Assembly: GCF_000282195.1 (NCBI RefSeq)
Contig: NZ_AKJT01000080.1
Span: 1-64,000 of the forward strand
Length of the DNA stretch: 64,000 nt
Direction: 5' to 3'
From: Pseudomonas sp. GM18
GTDB lineage: Bacteria; Pseudomonadota; Gammaproteobacteria; Pseudomonadales; Pseudomonadaceae
The position numbers and the translations under genes were made by a program. Position 1 is the first letter of the stretch, and each line of letters starts with the position of its first letter. Below are positions 34,972 to 43,431 of this stretch, one piece after another. The notes below the pieces were generated by a model. It worked only from the letters and a program-made list of their open reading frames with translations. It was not told the DNA's origin and made no database searches.

Positions 34972-35274
34972 TCACTTTTTAGCCGGTGCGTTGGCCTTGC
35001 ATTTGGCGATCTGGCCCAGTGCCTTCTGTTGCAGTTCCGGGCTGGCCTTGTTGTCCATCAACGACTGAATGTCGCTGGCCGGGTACGATTTGATCGCATC
35101 GGCACCGCAAGCGCAGTGAGACTTGGCAGCCGCAGCGCCGATCTGAGGGGAAGCCGCTTGTGTGCACTGAGCCATGTACTTCTCACGCTCGCCCTTTGGC
35201 CAGTCGGCGTGGGCGGCCAGCGGTAGCAACAGGACGAGGGGTGCGACTACTGCGAATAAACGATTCAGACGCAT
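34972..35274 (-). CDS. Small secreted cysteine-containing protein
   Basis: A 100-residue precursor starting at ATG 35274, nine bases after AAGGAG. The signal peptide is clear (about residues 1-24, ending AHA before DWPKGE). The mature part has four cysteines, with a CACG-like pair (SHCACGADAIKSY), suggesting disulfides or a metal/heme-adjacent site, and a Lys/Ala-rich tail (ANAPAKK). I do not recognise the family; the pattern is common among small periplasmic proteins of Pseudomonas. Monocistronic. Confidence 0.75.
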   Translation of the reverse strand: MRLNRLFAVVAPLVLLLPLAAHADWPKGEREKYMAQCTQAASPQIGAAAAKSHCACGADAIKSYPASDIQSLMDNKASPELQQKALGQIAKCKANAPAKK

Positions 35275-35646
35275 GCTGAGATGCTCCTTTCGGGTCAATG
35301 TCTTTTATCTGATGGGTGACGTGGGGTTCAAGTTCAGCACTCTGGCATAAAAAGCCTGATTTGCCCCAGCAGAAAACCTCGGTGCATCGACGACCGTTCA
35401 TCTGTGCTAGCATGCCCAGCTCGGGTGTTTGCAGGCTCCGGATGACCTTCCGTCCCGGCAGCGGCAAATGCGCGAATAACCCTGATTTGAATCCCAGTCA
35501 CTCTGGTTCGGTTTTCCGGTTGGCCGCAAGGCTCCTGCCGCTGTAAGGCAGGCGTTCGTCATTGAATGGCCTGGATCGGATCTTGTACTGGCTCATCCCA
35601 ACCCACGTGACCTTTGGTAGGGGTCACCACTAGGAGAGGAGGCGCC
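35275..35646 (+). other. thrS leader region
   Basis: 372 bases before thrS. An extended -10 candidate TGCTAGCAT lies at 35404-35412, without a good -35. Hairpin CCTGCC/GGCAGG follows at about 35535-35553. This may be a structured leader for translational control of ThrRS, as known in E. coli, but I cannot identify tRNA-like operator arms here. Confidence 0.35.
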
Positions 35647-37569
35647 ATGCCAACTATTACTCTTCCCGACGGCAGTCAACGTTCATTCGATCACCCGGTT
35701 TCCGTAGCCGAGGTCGCCGCATCTATCGGTGCAGGCCTGGCCAAGGCCACCGTAGCCGGCAAGGTCAATGGCAAGCTGGTCGACGCCAGCGACATCATCG
35801 ACAGCGATTCTTCGCTGCAAATCATTACGCCAAAGGATGAAGAGGGGCTGGAGATCATTCGCCACTCTTGCGCCCACCTGGTTGGCCACGCGGTCAAGCA
35901 GCTGTACCCGACGGCCAAGATGGTCATCGGTCCGGTCATCGAAGAAGGCTTCTATTACGATATCGCCTTCGAGCGTCCTTTCACGCCCGACGACCTGGCC
36001 GCCATCGAACAGCGTATGCAGCAGCTGATCGAAAAAGATTACGACGTGATCAAGAAAGTCACTCCGCGCGCCGAAGTGATCGAAGTGTTCAAGGCTCGTG
36101 GCGAAGACTACAAACTGCGCCTGGTCGAAGACATGCCGAACGAGCAGGCCATGGGCCTGTACTATCACGAAGAATACGTCGACATGTGCCGCGGTCCGCA
36201 CGTGCCGAACACGCGCTTCCTGAAATCCTTCAAGCTGACCAAGCTGTCCGGCGCCTACTGGCGTGGCGATGCCAAGAACGAGCAATTGCAGCGCGTTTAC
36301 GGCACCGCATGGGCGGACAAGAAGCAGCTGGCGGCTTACATCCAGCGCATCGAAGAAGCTGAAAAGCGCGATCACCGCAAGATCGGCAAGCGTCTGGGCC
36401 TGTTCCACACCCAGGAAGAGTCGCCGGGCATGGTGTTCTGGCACCCGAACGGCTGGACTCTGTACCAGGTGCTCGAGCAGTACATGCGCAAGGTTCAGCG
36501 CGACAACGGTTACCTGGAGATCAAGACTCCACAAGTCGTTGACCGCAGCCTGTGGGAGAAATCCGGGCACTGGGCCAACTACGCCGACAACATGTTTACC
36601 ACTCAGTCGGAAAACCGCGACTACGCCATCAAGCCGATGAACTGCCCGTGCCACGTGCAGGTGTTCAATCAGGGCCTGAAAAGCTACCGCGAGTTGCCGA
36701 TGCGTCTGGCCGAGTTCGGTGCCTGCCACCGTAACGAGCCATCGGGTGCGTTGCACGGCATCATGCGCGTTCGCGCCTTCACTCAGGACGATGCTCACAT
36801 CTTCTGTACTGAAGAGCAGATGCAGGCCGAATCCGCTGCGTTCATCAAGCTGACCATGGACGTCTACGCCGACTTCGGCTTTAAAGAAGTCGAAATGAAG
36901 CTGTCCACTCGTCCGGAAAAACGCGTCGGTTCCGACGAGTTGTGGGATCGCGCCGAAGCGGCATTGGCTGCAGCCCTTGATAGCGCGGGCCTGCCGTACG
37001 ATCTGCAGCCGGGCGAGGGTGCGTTCTACGGTCCGAAGATCGAGTTCTCGCTGAAAGATTGCCTCGGCCGTGTCTGGCAGTGTGGTACCCTTCAGCTCGA
37101 TTTTAACCTGCCTGTCCGTCTGGGAGCCGAATACGTCTCCGAAGACAACAGTCGCAAGCACCCGGTGATGTTGCACCGGGCGATCCTGGGTTCCTTCGAG
37201 CGCTTCGTCGGAATTCTGATCGAGCACTACGAGGGTGCATTCCCTGCGTGGCTGGCGCCGACCCAGGCAGTGATTATGAATATCACTGATAAACAAGCCG
37301 ATTTTGCCGCCGAGGTTGAAAAAACTCTCAACGAAAGCGGATTTCGTGCCAAGTCTGACTTGAGAAATGAAAAGATCGGCTTTAAAATCCGCGAGCATAC
37401 TTTGCTCAAGGTTCCCTATCTCTTGGTTATCGGAGATCGGGAAGTCGAGATGCAGACTGTCGCTGTGCGTACTCGTGAAGGTGCTGACCTGGGCTCGATG
37501 CCCGTCGCCCAGTTCGCTGAGTTTCTCGCGCAAGCGGTTTCCCGGCGTGGTCGCCCAGATTCGGAGTAA
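35647..37569 (+). CDS. thrS: Threonyl-tRNA synthetase
   Basis: A 640-residue class II aminoacyl-tRNA synthetase charging tRNA-Thr. It has the TGS domain at the N-terminus (MPTITLPDGSQRSFDHPVSVAEV), the editing domain (RHSCAHLVGHAVKQLYP, with the HxxxH zinc/editing motif) and the catalytic core (MNCPCHVQVFNQ, RVRAFTQDDAHIFC), then an anticodon-binding C-terminus. The start ATG 35647 follows AGGAGG. Its stop lies in the infC ribosome site/start region, and it heads the thrS-infC-rpmI-rplT block. Confidence 0.97.
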   Translation: MPTITLPDGSQRSFDHPVSVAEVAASIGAGLAKATVAGKVNGKLVDASDIIDSDSSLQIITPKDEEGLEIIRHSCAHLVGHAVKQLYPTAKMVIGPVIEEGFYYDIAFERPFTPDDLAAIEQRMQQLIEKDYDVIKKVTPRAEVIEVFKARGEDYKLRLVEDMPNEQAMGLYYHEEYVDMCRGPHVPNTRFLKSFKLTKLSGAYWRGDAKNEQLQRVYGTAWADKKQLAAYIQRIEEAEKRDHRKIGKRLGLFHTQEESPGMVFWHPNGWTLYQVLEQYMRKVQRDNGYLEIKTPQVVDRSLWEKSGHWANYADNMFTTQSENRDYAIKPMNCPCHVQVFNQGLKSYRELPMRLAEFGACHRNEPSGALHGIMRVRAFTQDDAHIFCTEEQMQAESAAFIKLTMDVYADFGFKEVEMKLSTRPEKRVGSDELWDRAEAALAAALDSAGLPYDLQPGEGAFYGPKIEFSLKDCLGRVWQCGTLQLDFNLPVRLGAEYVSEDNSRKHPVMLHRAILGSFERFVGILIEHYEGAFPAWLAPTQAVIMNITDKQADFAAEVEKTLNESGFRAKSDLRNEKIGFKIREHTLLKVPYLLVIGDREVEMQTVAVRTREGADLGSMPVAQFAEFLAQAVSRRGRPDSE

Positions 37570-37571
37570 TT

Positions 37572-38120
37572 ATTATTAAGCGTGAAATGAGACAAGATAA
37601 ACGAGCTGCACCGAAAGCCCCGATCAACGAGAATATCTCGGCACGCGAGGTTCGGTTAATTGGGGCTGAAGGTGAACAGCTTGGGATTGTGTCAATTGAA
37701 GACGCGCTTCTTAAGGCTGAAGAGGCCAAGCTGGATTTGGTGGAAATTTCCGCCGATGCAGTACCCCCTGTTTGCAAACTGATGGACTACGGCAAATCGA
37801 TCTTCGAAAAGAAGAAGCAGATTGCTGCGGCCAAGAAAAACCAGAAGCAGATTCAGGTTAAAGAAATCAAGTTTCGTCCAGGGACGGAGGAAGGGGATTA
37901 CCAGGTAAAACTGCGCAACCTGGTACGTTTCCTGAGTGACGGGGACAGGGCCAAGGTATCCTTGCGATTCCGCGGCCGTGAGATGGCCCACCAGGAGCTG
38001 GGGATGGAACTCCTCAAGCGAGTTGAAGGTGACTTGCTCGAGTACGGTTCGGTCGAACAGCATCCTAAGATGGAAGGACGCCAGCTGATCATGGTCATCG
38101 CCCCGAAAAAGAAGAAGTAA
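37572..38120 (+). CDS. infC: Translation initiation factor IF-3, non-AUG (ATT) start
   Basis: IF-3 of about 182 residues, which dissociates ribosomes and proofreads start codons. I start it at ATT 37572, five bases after GGAG; ATT at 37575 is an alternative, and the first ATG (37587) would cut a conserved MxIKREMRQDKR N-terminus. A rare ATT start is known for infC and underlies its autoregulation. The N-terminal domain, RNA-binding linker and C-terminal domain (VSLRFRGREMAHQELGMELL) are complete. It starts two bases after the thrS stop. Confidence 0.95.
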   Translation: MIKREMRQDKRAAPKAPINENISAREVRLIGAEGEQLGIVSIEDALLKAEEAKLDLVEISADAVPPVCKLMDYGKSIFEKKKQIAAAKKNQKQIQVKEIKFRPGTEEGDYQVKLRNLVRFLSDGDRAKVSLRFRGREMAHQELGMELLKRVEGDLLEYGSVEQHPKMEGRQLIMVIAPKKKK

Positions 38121-38180
38121 TCAACAGGGCACGGCAGGCCTTCTGATTATGTTTATCAACTGAATGCGGAGTATCCGAAC

Positions 38181-38375
38181 ATGCCAAAAATGAAAACGAA
38201 AAGTGGTGCTGCTAAGCGGTTTTTGAAAACTGCTAACGGTATCAAGCACAAGCACGCTTTCAAGAGCCACATCCTGACTAAAATGTCGACCAAGCGTAAG
38301 CGTCAACTGCGCGGTAGCAGCTTGCTGCATCCGTCTGACGTGGCAAAAGTCGAGCGCATGCTGCGCCTTCGTTAA
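38181..38375 (+). CDS. rpmI: 50S ribosomal protein L35
   Basis: The 64-residue basic ribosomal protein (MPKMKTKSGAAKRFLKT...), typical length, with the conserved KHKHAFKSHILTKM core. It lies between infC and rplT in the standard infC-rpmI-rplT operon order. In gammaproteobacteria L20 represses this pair by binding the mRNA upstream, and the same is expected here. Confidence 0.97.
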   Translation: MPKMKTKSGAAKRFLKTANGIKHKHAFKSHILTKMSTKRKRQLRGSSLLHPSDVAKVERMLRLR

Positions 38376-38403
38376 TTTTAGTCAAGAATAGAGGAAGTAA
38401 CTC

Positions 38404-38760
38404 ATGGCTCGTGTAAAGCGTGGCGTCATTGCCCGTAAACGTCACAAAAAAATTCTGAAACTTGCTAAAGGCTACTACGGCGCTCGCTCGCGCGTATTCC
38501 GTGTTGCCAAGCAAGCGGTAATCAAGGCAGGCCAATACGCCTACCGTGACCGTCGTCAGAAAAAACGTCAGTTCCGCGCTCTGTGGATCGCTCGTATCAA
38601 CGCTGGTGCACGTATCAACGGTCTGTCCTACAGCCGTTTCATCGCCGGCCTGAAAAAAGCGTCCATCGAGATCGACCGTAAGGTTCTGGCTGATCTGGCA
38701 GTGAACGAAAAAGCGGCGTTTGCTGCGATTGTCGAGAAAGCTAAAGCCACCTTGGCTTAA
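38404..38760 (+). CDS. rplT: 50S ribosomal protein L20
   Basis: The 118-residue early-assembly protein of the large subunit and autoregulator of rpmI-rplT. The sequence MARVKRGVIARKRHKKILKLAKGYYG and the C-terminal core (YSRFIAGLKKASIEIDRKVLADLA) are standard. It is followed by a strong hairpin with a T-tract before pheS. Confidence 0.97.
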   Translation: MARVKRGVIARKRHKKILKLAKGYYGARSRVFRVAKQAVIKAGQYAYRDRRQKKRQFRALWIARINAGARINGLSYSRFIAGLKKASIEIDRKVLADLAVNEKAAFAAIVEKAKATLA

Positions 38761-38816
38761 GTACCCCCGACAGTCACCCGGCCTCACCTCTGTGGGGCCA
38801 GGTGTTAAACGTCATA

Positions 38817-38852
38817 AATAGGGGAAGAGCCTTCAAGCTCTTCCCCTATTTT
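38817..38852 (+). terminator. Terminator or attenuator between rplT and pheS
   Basis: A 13-bp stem ATAGGGGAAGAGC / GCTCTTCCCCTAT (38818-38849) with loop CTTCAA is followed by TTTTG. It ends the ribosomal-protein transcript; because pheS starts 18 bases later, it can also act as an attenuator or partial terminator for pheST. Confidence 0.88.
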
Positions 38853-38869
38853 GTATCTGGAGTCTGTAC

Positions 38870-39886
38870 ATGGAAAACCTGGATGCGCTCGTCTCTCAAG
38901 CACTAGAGGCTGTGCAAAGCGCTGAAGATATCAATGCCCTGGAGCAAATCCGGGTTCACTACCTTGGCAAAAAGGGTGAATTGACTCAGGTGATGAAGAC
39001 CCTGGGGAATTTGCCGGCAGAAGAGCGTCCGCAAGTCGGCGCGCTGATCAACGTTGCCAAGGAGCGTGTCACAGAGGTTCTCAATGCGCGCAAGGCGTTG
39101 TTCGAGGAGGCCGATCTTGCGGCCAAGCTCGCCGCCGAATCCATTGACGTGACCCTGCCTGGCCGCGGCCAGACCTCAGGCGGTCTGCATCCGGTTACCC
39201 GGACTCTGGAACGTATCGAGCAGTTCTTCACCCACATCGGCTACGGCATAGCCGAAGGCCCTGAGGTTGAAGACGATTACCACAACTTCGAAGCGCTCAA
39301 CATCCCAGGCCATCACCCGGCCCGGTCGATGCATGACACCTTCTATTTCAATGCCAACATGTTGCTGCGCACCCATACCTCGCCGGTACAGGTCCGCACC
39401 ATGGAATCGAAACAGCCTCCGATCCGCATCGTCTGCCCAGGCCGTGTGTACCGTAGCGACTCCGATATCACCCACTCGCCGATGTTCCACCAGGTCGAAG
39501 GCCTGTTGGTCGACCGCGATATCAACTTCGCCGACCTGAAAGGGACCATCGAAGAGTTCCTGCGCGTGTTCTTCGAAAAAGAACTGGCCGTGCGTTTCCG
39601 TCCTTCGTACTTCCCGTTCACAGAGCCATCCGCTGAAGTCGACATGGAATGCGTGATGTGCAGCGGTAAAGGCTGCCGTGTCTGCAAGCAGACTGGCTGG
39701 CTGGAAGTCATGGGCTGCGGCATGGTTCACCCGAACGTGCTGCGTATGTCCGGGATCGACCCGGAAGAGTTTTCGGGCTTTGCCTTCGGCATGGGCGTTG
39801 AGCGTCTGGCCATGCTGCGTTACGGCGTGAACGACTTGCGTCTGTTCTTCGACAACGACTTGCGGTTCCTCGCGCAATTTCGCTAG
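38870..39886 (+). CDS. pheS: Phenylalanyl-tRNA synthetase, alpha subunit
   Basis: A 338-residue catalytic subunit of PheRS that charges tRNA-Phe. An N-terminal coiled coil (about residues 1-85) contacts tRNA, followed by class II motifs (PGHHPARSMHDTFYF, PIRIVCPGRVYRSDSDITHSPMFHQ, GFAFGMGVERLAMLRYGVNDLR). Length matches the family. It is paired with pheT 26 bases downstream. Confidence 0.97.
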   Translation: MENLDALVSQALEAVQSAEDINALEQIRVHYLGKKGELTQVMKTLGNLPAEERPQVGALINVAKERVTEVLNARKALFEEADLAAKLAAESIDVTLPGRGQTSGGLHPVTRTLERIEQFFTHIGYGIAEGPEVEDDYHNFEALNIPGHHPARSMHDTFYFNANMLLRTHTSPVQVRTMESKQPPIRIVCPGRVYRSDSDITHSPMFHQVEGLLVDRDINFADLKGTIEEFLRVFFEKELAVRFRPSYFPFTEPSAEVDMECVMCSGKGCRVCKQTGWLEVMGCGMVHPNVLRMSGIDPEEFSGFAFGMGVERLAMLRYGVNDLRLFFDNDLRFLAQFR

Positions 39887-39912
39887 TCGTAACGAATTCT
39901 TAGGAGAGCAGG

Positions 39913-42294
39913 ATGAAATTCAGTGAACAATGGCTGCGTGGCTGGGTAAGCCCGCAGGTAAATCGCGACGAGCTGGTTGCTCGTCTGTCGATGGCCGGTC
40001 TTGAGGTCGATAGCGTTACGCCGGCCGCCGGTGAATTCAGTGGCGTGGTGGTGGGCGAGGTACTGAGCACCGAGCAACACCCGGACGCCGACAAGCTGCG
40101 CGTTTGCCAGGTCAGCAGTGGCGCGGAGACCTTCCAGGTTGTGTGCGGTGCGCCAAACGTGCGCCCTGGCCTGAAGATCCCGTTCGCCATGATCGGTGCC
40201 GAACTGCCAGGCGATTTCAAAATCAAGAAAGCCAAGCTGCGTGGCGTTGAATCCAACGGCATGCTGTGCTCCCAGGCTGAACTGCAAATTGGCGAAGGCA
40301 ACGACGGCCTGATGGAATTGCCGGCCGATGCGCCGGTCGGTCAGGACATTCGTGAATACCTGAACCTGGACGACGCCAGCATCGAGGTCGACCTGACCCC
40401 GAACCGCGGCGATTGCCTGTCCCTGGCCGGTCTGGCCCGCGAAGTCGGTGCGCTTTATGCCGCCCCGGTGGTGCGTCCGGCCATTGCCAGCGTTCCTGCC
40501 GTGCACGACGAAGTGCGTTCGATCGAAGTGTTGGCGCCAAACGCTTGCCCGCGTTACCTGGGTCGCGTGATCCGTAACGTTGACCTGTCCAAACCTACGC
40601 CACTGTGGATGGTTGAGCGCCTGCGTCGCGCCGACGTGCGCAGCATCGACGCCGCCGTCGACATCACCAACTACGTGATGCTGGAACTGGGTCAGCCGCT
40701 GCACGCGTTCGATCTCGCCGAAATCAATGGCGGCATCCGCGTGCGCATGGCCGAAGATGGCGAGAAGCTGGTGCTGCTCGACGGTCAGGAAGTCAGCCTG
40801 CGTAGCGATACGCTGGTGATCGCCGACCACACTCGCGCCTTGGCTATCGCCGGCGTCATGGGGGGCGAGCACAGCGGCGTCAACACCGCGACCACGCGCG
40901 ATATTTTCCTGGAAAGCGCGTTCTTCGACCAGATTGCCGTCGCTGGCAAGGCTCGTTCCTACGGCCTGCACACCGACGCTTCGCACCGCTACGAGCGTGG
41001 CGTGGACTGGAAGCTGGCCCGTGAAGCCATGGAGCGCGCCACTGGCCTGCTGCTGGAAATCACCGGTGGCGAAGCCGGCCCGATTGTTGAAACCGTCAGC
41101 GAACAGCATTTGCCGTCGATCGCGCCGATCACCCTGCGTGCCCAGCGCATCACCCAGATGCTGGGCATGGAAATGGATTCGGCCGAAGTCGAGCGTCTGC
41201 TCAGCGCTTTGGGCCTGACCATTACTGCCGATGGGGCAGGGCAGTGGCGCGTTGAAGTGCCAAGCTTCCGTTTCGATATCAGCCTGGAAGTCGACCTGAT
41301 CGAAGAACTGGCCCGTCTATACGGTTACAACCGTCTGCCGGTTCGCTACCCGCAAGCCCGTCTGGCGCCACAAGCCAAGGCTGAAGCGCGCAGCGATCTG
41401 CCTGAACTGCGTCGTCTGCTGGTGGCCCGTGGTTATCAGGAAGCGATCACCTACAGCTTCATCGATCCGAAACAGTTCGAGTTGTTTAATCCGGGTGTCG
41501 AGCCGCTGCTGCTGGCCAACCCGATTTCCAACGACATGGCTGCCATGCGTTCGTCCCTGTGGCCGGGTCTGGTCAAGGCGCTTCAGCACAACCTGAACCG
41601 CCAGCAGGATCGTGTCCGTCTGTTCGAAAGCGGCTTGCGTTTTGTCGGTCAACTGGAAGGCCTGAAGCAAGAGCCGATGCTGGCCGGTGTGGTGTGCGGT
41701 AGCCGTCTGCCGGAAGGCTGGGCGCAAGGTCGCGATGTCGTGGATTTCTTCGACGTCAAAGCCGATGTGGAAGCGGTGTTGGGCTTCGCCGGTGCACTGG
41801 ATGCGTTCACGTTCGTGCCGGGTAAACACCCTGCGTTGCACCCGGGTCAAACCGCGCGCGTCGAGCGTGATGGTCGCCTGGTCGGCTACGTTGGTGCTAT
41901 CCACCCTGAATTGTCGAAAACCCTCGGTCTCGACCGTCCGGTCTTCGTTTTCGAGCTGGTTCTGGCCGAAGTGGCTTCGGGTAAAATGCCTAAATTCCAG
42001 GAGTTATCGCGCTTTCCTGAAGTGCGTCGTGACCTTGCACTGCTGGCGGACACAGACGTTGCGGCCACTGCCGTACTGGACGTAATCCGTGAAAATGCAG
42101 GCGAATGGCTAACGGACCTCAGGCTATTTGACGTGTATCAGGGTAAAGGCATTGATCCGCATAGAAAAAGCCTTGCAGTTGGCTTGACCTGGCAGCATCC
42201 ATCGCGCACTCTTAATGACGATGAGGTGAATTCCACGACGCAAAACATCCTCACCTCGCTCGAACAAAGGTTGAACGCCACGTTAAGGAAGTGA
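39913..42294 (+). CDS. pheT: Phenylalanyl-tRNA synthetase, beta subunit
   Basis: The 793-residue beta subunit. An N-terminal EMAP-like tRNA-binding domain (VVVGEVLSTEQHPDADKLRVCQV) is followed by the B3/B4 editing domain, B5 and the C-terminal anticodon-binding (FDX-ACB) domain (FPEVRRDLALLADTDVAATAVL). Ribosome site TTAGGAGAGCAGG lies just before the ATG. It is followed after three bases by ihfA, a gene order conserved across gammaproteobacteria. Confidence 0.97.
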   Translation: MKFSEQWLRGWVSPQVNRDELVARLSMAGLEVDSVTPAAGEFSGVVVGEVLSTEQHPDADKLRVCQVSSGAETFQVVCGAPNVRPGLKIPFAMIGAELPGDFKIKKAKLRGVESNGMLCSQAELQIGEGNDGLMELPADAPVGQDIREYLNLDDASIEVDLTPNRGDCLSLAGLAREVGALYAAPVVRPAIASVPAVHDEVRSIEVLAPNACPRYLGRVIRNVDLSKPTPLWMVERLRRADVRSIDAAVDITNYVMLELGQPLHAFDLAEINGGIRVRMAEDGEKLVLLDGQEVSLRSDTLVIADHTRALAIAGVMGGEHSGVNTATTRDIFLESAFFDQIAVAGKARSYGLHTDASHRYERGVDWKLAREAMERATGLLLEITGGEAGPIVETVSEQHLPSIAPITLRAQRITQMLGMEMDSAEVERLLSALGLTITADGAGQWRVEVPSFRFDISLEVDLIEELARLYGYNRLPVRYPQARLAPQAKAEARSDLPELRRLLVARGYQEAITYSFIDPKQFELFNPGVEPLLLANPISNDMAAMRSSLWPGLVKALQHNLNRQQDRVRLFESGLRFVGQLEGLKQEPMLAGVVCGSRLPEGWAQGRDVVDFFDVKADVEAVLGFAGALDAFTFVPGKHPALHPGQTARVERDGRLVGYVGAIHPELSKTLGLDRPVFVFELVLAEVASGKMPKFQELSRFPEVRRDLALLADTDVAATAVLDVIRENAGEWLTDLRLFDVYQGKGIDPHRKSLAVGLTWQHPSRTLNDDEVNSTTQNILTSLEQRLNATLRK

Positions 42295-42297
42295 CGT

Positions 42298-42600
42298 ATG
42301 GGGGCTTTGACGAAAGCTGAGATGGCGGAACGTCTGTACGAAGAGCTGGGCCTGAACAAGCGGGAGGCCAAGGAATTGGTCGAACTGTTTTTCGAAGAAA
42401 TCAGGCACGCGCTCGAAGACAACGAACAAGTCAAATTGTCCGGTTTCGGCAATTTCGACCTTCGGGACAAACGCCAGCGGCCTGGCCGCAATCCGAAAAC
42501 GGGAGAAGAAATCCCGATCACGGCTCGCCGTGTGGTCACCTTTCGTCCAGGGCAGAAGTTGAAGGCCCGAGTTGAGGCTTATGCTGGAACCAAGTCATAA
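42298..42600 (+). CDS. ihfA: Integration host factor, alpha subunit
   Basis: The 100-residue HU/IHF-fold DNA-bending protein subunit, which forms IHF with IhfB. It has the beta-arm region RPGRNPKTGEEIPITARRVVTFRPGQKLK, and the N-terminus MGALTKAEMAERLYEELGLNKREAKELVE is typical. It is part of the pheST transcript; autoregulation by IHF is known in relatives. Its 3' end overlaps the start of the MerR gene by 20 bases. Confidence 0.97.
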   Translation: MGALTKAEMAERLYEELGLNKREAKELVELFFEEIRHALEDNEQVKLSGFGNFDLRDKRQRPGRNPKTGEEIPITARRVVTFRPGQKLKARVEAYAGTKS

Positions 42601-42937
42601 CGACGAACTACCCGTCATCCCGGGCAAACGCTACTTCACCATTGGTGAAGTCAGCGAGCTGTGTGCGGTAAAACCACACGTGCTGCGCTACTGGGAGCAG
42701 GAGTTTCCTCAACTCAACCCCGTCAAACGCCGCGGAAACCGCCGGTATTATCAGCGCCAGGACGTGCTGATGATCCGGCAGATCCGCGCGCTTCTTTACG
42801 ATCAGGGGTTCACCATCGGCGGCGCACGCTTGCGTTTGTCCGGCGATGAAGCCAAAGACGACACCACCCAATACAAACAAATGATCCGCCAGATGATCGC
42901 CGAGCTGGAAGATGTTCTGGTGGTCCTCAAGAAATAA
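42581..42937 (+). CDS. MerR-family transcriptional regulator
   Basis: A 118-residue MerR-type DNA-binding protein. N-terminal helix-turn-helix and wing (YFTIGEVSELCAVKPHVLRYWEQEFPQLNPVKRRGNRRYYQRQD) and a dimerisation helix at the C-terminus (MIAELEDVLVVLKK). It is short, without an effector domain. The start ATG 42581 lies inside the ihfA 3' end (20-base overlap). This MerR gene after ihfA and before a tRNA-Pro is a fixed arrangement in pseudomonads; its target genes are unknown. Confidence 0.92.
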   Translation: MLEPSHNDELPVIPGKRYFTIGEVSELCAVKPHVLRYWEQEFPQLNPVKRRGNRRYYQRQDVLMIRQIRALLYDQGFTIGGARLRLSGDEAKDDTTQYKQMIRQMIAELEDVLVVLKK

Positions 42938-42955
42938 ATTCCTGCTTTTAAATAC

Positions 42956-42984
42956 TTCCAGTTTTCAAAAGCTTGCGATATATT
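42956..42984 (+). promoter_or_regulatory. Candidate sigma-70 promoter of tRNA-Pro
   Basis: TTCCAG (42956-42961), 17-base spacer and TATATT (42979-42984) precede the tRNA. The transcription start would be near 42991. The -35 match is weak but the -10 is good and the spacing is ideal. Confidence 0.45.
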
Positions 42985-43026
42985 CTTGAGCGTTCCTCGA
43001 GATGAGGGACAGAGTCAACGCCTAGT

Positions 43027-43103
43027 CGGGGCGTAGCGCAGTCCGGTAGCGCACTAGCATGGGGTGCTAGGGGTCGAGTGTTCGAATCACTCCGTCCCGA
43101 CCA
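43027..43103 (+). tRNA. tRNA-Pro, anticodon GGG
   Basis: A 77-nt cloverleaf. The acceptor stem is CGGGGCG / CGTCCCG with one G-T pair, the D-arm contains GCGCAGTCCGGTAGCGC, and the anticodon stem is CTAGC / GCTAG with loop ATGGGGT (anticodon GGG). The T-arm is GAGTGTTCGAATCACTC, and the 3' ACCA is encoded. It reads proline CCC codons. Such tRNA genes are common attachment sites for integrative elements, and the sequence after it is lower in GC. Confidence 0.96.
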
Positions 43104-43119
43104 TATTTTTCAATGATTT

Positions 43120-43148
43120 AGGCCAATGTTCACAGCATTGGCCTTTTT
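43120..43148 (+). terminator. Rho-independent terminator after tRNA-Pro
   Basis: AGGCCAATG / CATTGGCCT stem (43120-43144) with a 7-base loop, then TTTT. It lies 17 bases after the tRNA 3' end. Confidence 0.9.
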
Positions 43149-43431
43149 CATGCGCGTGACATTTGCGTGACTTCTCGATTTCTCACGCCTGCTTCCTCTT
43201 TCCAGATTGGGATCATGGATTCACCGTCTTGTAGATGAGTGCGCTAGCGCCCCAGAAGCAGACACAGACCGTGATTGCTATGGGCATCAGTAACCCCCCA
43301 GCATCCGGCCACCTTTTCTCTGAAGGCTGCAGTTCGCATTCTTCCCCAGCAAGCGCGCCAAGAAAGCAATCGAGGGCTCTCGAGCCAGTTACAGATCAAA
43401 TACATTCGACTGTGGTGATTTTGAAAAAGCA
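43149..43431. other. Non-coding junction between tRNA-Pro and the patatin gene
   Basis: About 280 bases without a convincing gene; two short overlapping reading frames on opposite strands lack clear ribosome sites. The repeat GCGTGACATTTGCGTGAC at 43154-43171 is a pair of GCGTGAC direct repeats, which can be a relic of integrase-site sequence. No copy of the tRNA 3' end was found further downstream by eye. Confidence 0.35.

Noticed and set aside
35683..37533. Minus-strand 616-codon reading frame opposite thrS
   Set aside because: Antisense shadow of a complete thrS; no domain or ribosome site.
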